Source of the DNA: Nitrososphaerota archaeon
GTDB lineage: Archaea > Thermoproteota > Nitrososphaeria > Nitrososphaerales > Nitrosopumilaceae
Assembly (NCBI GenBank): GCA_030624325.1
Contig: JAUXKJ010000007.1
Coordinates: 1-8,802 of the forward strand
Reading direction: 5' to 3'
Length of the DNA: 8,802 nucleotides
Part shown: positions 5,598-8,802 of the stretch, piece after piece
How the letters are laid out: each line of letters begins with the position of its first letter
Position numbering within the stretch: position 1 is the first letter of the stretch
The notes under the pieces: generated by a model
Database searches by the model: none
What the model was told of the DNA's origin: nothing
What the model saw: only the letters and a program-made list of their open reading frames with translations
Position numbers and translations under genes: made by a program

Positions 5598-5669
5598 ATG
5601 ACTGGTATGAGTAAACCCCGTTCAACTAGCATTTTGAGTATTTTATCGCTAGTTGACCTGAAGCTGTAA
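5598..5669 (+). CDS. Candidate Ile/Leu/Val-rich leader peptide upstream of ilvB
   Basis: A 23-codon ORF (ATG 5598) or 20-codon ORF (ATG 5607), ending TAA at 5667-5669; an in-frame TAG at 5595 prevents extension. The peptide ends ILSILSLVDLKL, so 8 of its last 12 residues are branched-chain (Leu 5, Ile 2, Val 1), with four different leucine codons (TTG, TTA, CTA, CTG). It starts where a leaderless transcript from the TATA-like region at 5571-5587 should begin, so no Shine-Dalgarno would be needed. It stands directly before ilvB-ilvH-leuA. In bacteria such peptides (ilvL, ivbL, leuL) sense charged tRNA by ribosome stalling. A role here is inferred from position, composition and the inverted repeat inside the ORF. 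It could also be a chance ORF in an untranslated leader; translation is unproven. Confidence 0.42.
   Translation: MTGMSKPRSTSILSILSLVDLKL
5622..5656 (+). repeat. Perfect 9-bp inverted repeat in the ilvB leader
   Basis: TCAACTAGC at 5622-5630 and GCTAGTTGA at 5648-5656 are exact reverse complements separated by 17 nt. As RNA they form a 9-bp stem with four G-C pairs. The loop holds leader-ORF codons Ile-Leu-Ser-Ile-Leu. A DNA-binding protein operator is an alternative reading, though the wide spacer makes it less likely. Confidence 0.65.
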
Positions 5670-5700
5670 ATTACCAGCCTAGTTTTAACAAATTTAATTT

Positions 5701-5706
5701 AGGTGA
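5701..5706 (+). promoter_or_regulatory. Shine-Dalgarno sequence of ilvB
   Basis: AGGTGA matches the archaeal anti-Shine-Dalgarno well and ends 6 nt before the TTG at 5713. It decides that start against the in-frame ATGs at 5728 and 5737; the ATG at 5709 is in another frame and stops after three codons. Confidence 0.65.
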
Positions 5707-5712
5707 AAATGT

Positions 5713-7416
5713 TTGAGTGATAATACTATGGAAAATATGATTGGCGCAAGAGCGTTGATGGTTGCTTTAGAAAAAGAAGGTGTAAAGCAAGTGTTCGGGC
5801 TACCTGGGGGTGCAAACCTTCCAATGTACGATGAGCTCTTCAAGAGCAACATCCGTCATATCTTGACGAGACATGAACAATCTGCTGCACATATGGCAGA
5901 TGGTTTTGGTAGAGTAAGCAGGAAAGCAGGAGTTTGTTTTGCAACTTCTGGGCCTGGTGCAACAAATATCCTTACTGGAATTGCTACCGCACAGGCAGAT
6001 TCTGCTCCAATGATTGCAGTTACTGGTCAAGTTCCAGTCAATATGATTGGGCGCGACGCTTTTCAAGAAAGTGATATTATTGGAATGTCAAATCCTTGTG
6101 TAAAGTATGCATTCCAACCAAGAACGCCTTCTGAAATTCCCGAAGTTGTGAAAAAAGGATTTTACATTGCAGAAACTGGCAGACCTGGACCTGTACTACT
6201 TGATATTCCAAAAGACGTGCAACAAAATGAAGGACAAATGACTTTTCCTGAGGAATTTAAAATCCGTGGTTACCATCCGTGGACAGATCCTGATCTTACT
6301 CAAATAGAAAAAGCAATTGAAATGCTTCTTAATGCAGAAAAACCAATTATCTTAGCAGGAGGCGGCGTGATCATTGGTTCTGCTTTTGCAGAATTACAAT
6401 CAATTGCAGAATTATTGATGATACCTGTGGTAACTACCTTTAAGGGAAAAGGGGCATTTCCAGAAAACCATATTCTTTCACTTGGGCCAATCGGTATGCA
6501 TGGACATGCAGAAGCAAACAAGTTAATGGTAGAAGCTGACTGCGTTTTAGCAATTGGTACAAGGTTCTCTGATAGATCCGTTGGAACTTTTGAGGAATTT
6601 GAAAAACGTTTGAAAATTATACACATGGATGTGGATCCTGCTGAAATTGGGAAAAACCAGAATGCACAAATCGCAGTGGTTGGGGATGTGCAGGCAACAT
6701 TGAGAATAATGGTAAAGATGCTCATGCAAAAAGCTATCAAAAAGACTGATGAAAACAAATGGATCAAGCATGTAAAGGAGGTTAAAGAGTACTGGAGAGA
6801 AAATTTGAAACTACCAAAAGGAGAAATGACTGCAGCAAAAATTCTCAGAAAATTAAGAGAGGTGTTACCTAAAGAAGCAATTACTACTACTGAAGTAGGA
6901 CAACATCAAATGTGGGCTTCGTTATTTTTTGATGTAATTCATCCTGGAACTTTCTTTAGCTCAACTGGATTAGGAACCATGGGCTGGGGATTTCCTGCAG
7001 CAATTGGTGCAAAGGTAGCTAGACCTGATGTTCCAGTAGTTGACATTGCAGGTGAAGGAAGCTTTAACATGACAGAAAACTCTCTTGCAACATCTGTGCT
7101 AGAAGATATACCTGTGATTGTATTTTTAGTAAACAACTTTTCATTAGGAATGGTTGCACAATGGCAGAGAACCTTCTATGATAGGAGAATGATAGGAATT
7201 GATCTCAAAAACTGTCCAGACTATGTCAAGCTTGCAGAATCTTACGGAGCACAAGGAATTCGCGCACAATCCCTTGATGAGCTTGAAAAGGCAATAAAGG
7301 CTGGTCTCAAAAGTAATGTTACAACTGTAATTGATATTCCAATTGACCCACTAGAAGACGTTTTACCATTTGTTGCACCTGGCACGCCGTTAAAGGATAT
7401 GATATTACCCTCGTAG
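5713..7416 (+). CDS. ilvB: Acetolactate synthase large (catalytic) subunit
   Basis: A 567-residue thiamine-diphosphate enzyme of normal length for the family. It condenses two pyruvates to acetolactate (valine/leucine branch) or pyruvate with 2-oxobutyrate (isoleucine branch). Landmarks: N-terminal FGLPGGANLPMYDEL; the cofactor-activating glutamate E55 in TRHEQSAAHMADG; SGPGATN and the VTGQVP strand in the first domain; a central Rossmann-like domain from about 190 to 340 with LAGGGV and IGTRFSDRSVG; and the C-terminal ThDP domain with VGQHQMWA, STGLGTMGWG and G447-E-G to N474-N475. QWQRTFYDRR (484-492) is typical of acetolactate synthases. The metal-binding motif reads GEG instead of the usual GDG. 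The start is TTG with a good Shine-Dalgarno. The stop codon overlaps a GTG at the head of ilvH by one base, and the two subunits should form the holoenzyme. Likely controlled through the upstream leader. Confidence 0.95.
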   Translation: MSDNTMENMIGARALMVALEKEGVKQVFGLPGGANLPMYDELFKSNIRHILTRHEQSAAHMADGFGRVSRKAGVCFATSGPGATNILTGIATAQADSAPMIAVTGQVPVNMIGRDAFQESDIIGMSNPCVKYAFQPRTPSEIPEVVKKGFYIAETGRPGPVLLDIPKDVQQNEGQMTFPEEFKIRGYHPWTDPDLTQIEKAIEMLLNAEKPIILAGGGVIIGSAFAELQSIAELLMIPVVTTFKGKGAFPENHILSLGPIGMHGHAEANKLMVEADCVLAIGTRFSDRSVGTFEEFEKRLKIIHMDVDPAEIGKNQNAQIAVVGDVQATLRIMVKMLMQKAIKKTDENKWIKHVKEVKEYWRENLKLPKGEMTAAKILRKLREVLPKEAITTTEVGQHQMWASLFFDVIHPGTFFSSTGLGTMGWGFPAAIGAKVARPDVPVVDIAGEGSFNMTENSLATSVLEDIPVIVFLVNNFSLGMVAQWQRTFYDRRMIGIDLKNCPDYVKLAESYGAQGIRAQSLDELEKAIKAGLKSNVTTVIDIPIDPLEDVLPFVAPGTPLKDMILPS

Positions 7417-7424
7417 TGATAACA

Positions 7425-7907
7425 ATGGTTGCAATAATATCGATTTTAGTTGAAAACAAAGCAGGAATCTTGTTTAAGGTGACTCATCTCTTTAGGTCGA
7501 GAAACTTTAACATTGACAGTATCTCAGTAGGGGTAACTGCAGACCCTGAATTTTCTCGTATGACTATTACCACAGAAGGTGATGAAAAACATGTACAACA
7601 AATAGTAAAACAACTTGATAAAATGATTGATACTGTAGAGGTACGACGTTTAGATGAGCATAAAACGGTGTATAGGGAATTGATACTCTTTAAAATTAAA
7701 ATCAACAAAGCCGAAGATAGCATGGAGATAAACAAATTAGCAAATTCATATGGTGCTAAAGTTCATGATGTCAAAAAGGATTCAATAATGGTTGAGCTTA
7801 CTGCAACCCCTGACCAGATTAACGCATTTGAAGAATTGGCAAAACCATTTGGAATTATTGAAACAGCAAGAACTGGAGTTGCAGCATTACAGAGGACTGG
7901 CGCATGA
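7425..7907 (+). CDS. ilvH: Acetolactate synthase small (regulatory) subunit
   Basis: A 160-residue protein with an N-terminal ACT domain (about 3-75: IISILVENKAGILFKVTHLF, then NIDSISVGVTADPEFSRMTI) and the C-terminal small-subunit domain (about 83-157: YRELILFKIKI, a YGAKVHDV segment, FGIIETARTGVAAL). In the family it binds the large subunit, raises its activity and gives feedback inhibition by valine, which binds at the ACT domain interface. I chose ATG 7425 because MVAIISILVENKAG aligns with the usual family start, and a GTGAT sequence 4 nt upstream can act as Shine-Dalgarno. An in-frame GTG at 7416 would add three residues and overlap the ilvB stop by one base; the difference is minor. 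Its stop overlaps the start of the next gene (ATGA), indicating translational coupling. Confidence 0.93.
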   Translation: MVAIISILVENKAGILFKVTHLFRSRNFNIDSISVGVTADPEFSRMTITTEGDEKHVQQIVKQLDKMIDTVEVRRLDEHKTVYRELILFKIKINKAEDSMEINKLANSYGAKVHDVKKDSIMVELTATPDQINAFEELAKPFGIIETARTGVAALQRTGA

Positions 7908-8802
7908 AAGTTAGAATCTTTGATACAACACTAAGGGATGGAGAACAAACTCCAGGTGTTGCATTATCTCCCGAACAAAAGCTCCACATTGCACATAAAC
8001 TCGATGAGCTAGGCGTAGATGCCATTGAAGCAGGCTTTCCGGTAGTTTCTGAAGGTGAACGAAAAGCAGTCAAACTAATTACAGAAGCAAACTTGAAAGC
8101 TGAAATTTGTGGATTGACTAGGACAAATAAAAAAGATATTGATGCTGCAGTAGACTGTGGACTAACATACATTCATAATTTTATTGCAACATCAGACATT
8201 CACTTAGAACACAAACTCAAGCTTACTAGAGATGAGGCACTACAAAAGGCAATAGAGTCAGTAGAATATGCAAAATCACGAGGACTCCAAGTAGAGTTTT
8301 CTGCAGAAGATGCTACAAGATCTGACCGAGAATTTTTAAAAAAAGTGTTTGGCGAAGTTGCAAAAGCAGGAGCTGACAGAATTGATATCCCTGACACCGT
8401 TGGGTATTCAACTCCACAATACATTGCTGAAATTACAAAAGATGCAATTGAGGCATCAAAACTTCCAGTTAGTGTACATTGTCATAACGACTTTGGTTTA
8501 GCAGTTGCAAATGCAATATCTGGAATTCAAGCAGGTGCCCAGTGCGCACATGTTACAATTAATGGAATTGGTGAACGTGCAGGAAATGCATCTTTAGAAG
8601 AGTTTGTAATGGCATTGCAGTGCTTACAATTTGATACCAAGTGGGAAACAGGAATAAAGACACAATTACTCTATGACACTTCACGATACATCTCAAACCT
8701 TGTAGGAGTGCCGGTTCAACCAAACAAAGCAATTGTTGGCGAAAATGCATTTGGTCATGAATCTGGAATTCATACCCACGGAGTGCTAAGCAATCCTTTG
8801 AC
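7904..8802 (+). CDS. leuA: 2-isopropylmalate synthase family protein (partial, 3' end outside window)
   Basis: The frame opens at ATG 7904, overlapping the ilvH stop as ATGA, and runs uninterrupted off the window edge: 299 full codons. The protein is a DRE-TIM metallolyase: IFDTTLRDGEQTPGV with R11-D12, an IEAGFP strand, FIATSDIHL, VEFSAEDATR, the metal ligands in H192-C-H-N-D196, NGIGERAGNA, and HESGIHTHG (285-293). These enzymes condense acetyl-CoA with a 2-oxo acid. The position after ilvBH and the IATSDIH...FSAEDATR pattern favour 2-isopropylmalate synthase (leucine branch). Citramalate synthase or a homocitrate/AksA-type enzyme cannot be excluded, because the C-terminal regulatory domain that would help decide is missing. 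GAGG at 7892-7895 can serve as its Shine-Dalgarno. Confidence 0.88.
   Translation, partial: MKVRIFDTTLRDGEQTPGVALSPEQKLHIAHKLDELGVDAIEAGFPVVSEGERKAVKLITEANLKAEICGLTRTNKKDIDAAVDCGLTYIHNFIATSDIHLEHKLKLTRDEALQKAIESVEYAKSRGLQVEFSAEDATRSDREFLKKVFGEVAKAGADRIDIPDTVGYSTPQYIAEITKDAIEASKLPVSVHCHNDFGLAVANAISGIQAGAQCAHVTINGIGERAGNASLEEFVMALQCLQFDTKWETGIKTQLLYDTSRYISNLVGVPVQPNKAIVGENAFGHESGIHTHGVLSNPL

Larger units (their letters stand above)
5598..5712 (+). promoter_or_regulatory. Structured 5' leader of ilvB, candidate attenuator or translational switch
   Basis: This non-genic stretch separates the probable transcript start from ilvB. It holds the candidate leader ORF, an outer 6-bp pairing CTGGTA (5602-5607) with TACCAG (5672-5677), a perfect 9-bp inner stem (5622-5630 with 5648-5656), and a segment ACCTGAA (5656-5662) able to pair with TTTAGGT (5698-5704) over the ilvB Shine-Dalgarno. 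The last pairing uses one G-U wobble and leaves a 35-nt loop. An alternative partner for the inner 5' arm, CTAGTT at 5679-5684, also exists. Most other genes here lack room for any leader. Pairings were found by eye, without energy calculation. Confidence 0.45.

Noticed and set aside
5602..5677. tRNA-like element: 76 nt bounded by a CTGGTA/TACCAG pairing
   Set aside because: The length fits a tRNA, but the acceptor stem has only 6 pairs. There is no normal D-loop GG or T-loop motif, and the perfect inner 9-bp stem is incompatible with a cloverleaf.
6300..6767. 155-codon open frame on the minus strand within ilvB
   Set aside because: It lies entirely inside a strongly conserved ilvB coding region. 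Its translation is Ile/Ser/Phe-rich with no recognisable domain, typical of a complementary-strand shadow.
7855..8172. 105-codon open frame on the minus strand over the ilvH/leuA junction
   Set aside because: It is a shadow of two well-supported genes; its translation is Ser/Phe-rich without motifs.
1..8802. CRISPR arrays, insertion sequences, integrase or attachment sites, prophage genes
   Set aside because: No repeated spacer pattern, transposase, terminal inverted repeats or recombinase motif was seen; gene content is ordinary housekeeping chromosome.

Overview
The window looks like chromosomal DNA of an ammonia-oxidising thaumarchaeon (Nitrososphaerota, Nitrosopumilaceae-like). The reasons are clear AT-richness, very compact gene packing on alternating strands, several TATA-like boxes centred about 25 nt upstream of start codons (leaderless mRNAs), frequent GTG/TTG starts, and archaeal gene types (V/A-type ATPase subunit F, archaeal SbcD/Mre11-related phosphoesterase). 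The lineage is an inference from style and gene content; no rRNA or other marker is present.

Left part (1-3000): the 3' end of carB (carbamoyl-phosphate synthase large subunit), then a convergent SbcD/Mre11-related metallophosphoesterase. Divergent from that is a small SWIM zinc-finger protein. Next come an unrecognised 99-residue protein, an isolated V/A-ATPase subunit F gene, and an unrecognised four-helix membrane protein. Strands alternate and convergent neighbours end within a few bases of each other or overlap at their stop codons.

Middle (3000-5500): a zinc-dependent medium-chain alcohol dehydrogenase followed by an LsrF/DhnA-type class I aldolase with an unusual lysine-rich tail, probably one transcription unit. 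Convergent to it is an NTF2/SnoaL-like protein.

Right part (5500-8802): a branched-chain amino-acid operon, ilvB-ilvH-leuA (acetolactate synthase large and small subunits, then a 2-isopropylmalate synthase family protein cut by the window edge). The genes overlap or abut, as expected for translational coupling.

The most interesting element is the roughly 110-nt leader in front of ilvB. Unlike its apparently leaderless neighbours, ilvB has a 5' leader with a good Shine-Dalgarno sequence. That leader contains a 20-23 codon ORF whose last 12 codons include 8 Ile/Leu/Val codons. The ORF begins where a leaderless transcript from the upstream TATA-like box should start. A perfect 9-bp inverted repeat lies inside the ORF, and a 7-base segment near its end can pair with the ilvB Shine-Dalgarno region. 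Together this resembles a leader-peptide attenuator controlling branched-chain amino-acid synthesis in an archaeon. The elements are visible in the sequence; the mechanism is a hypothesis.
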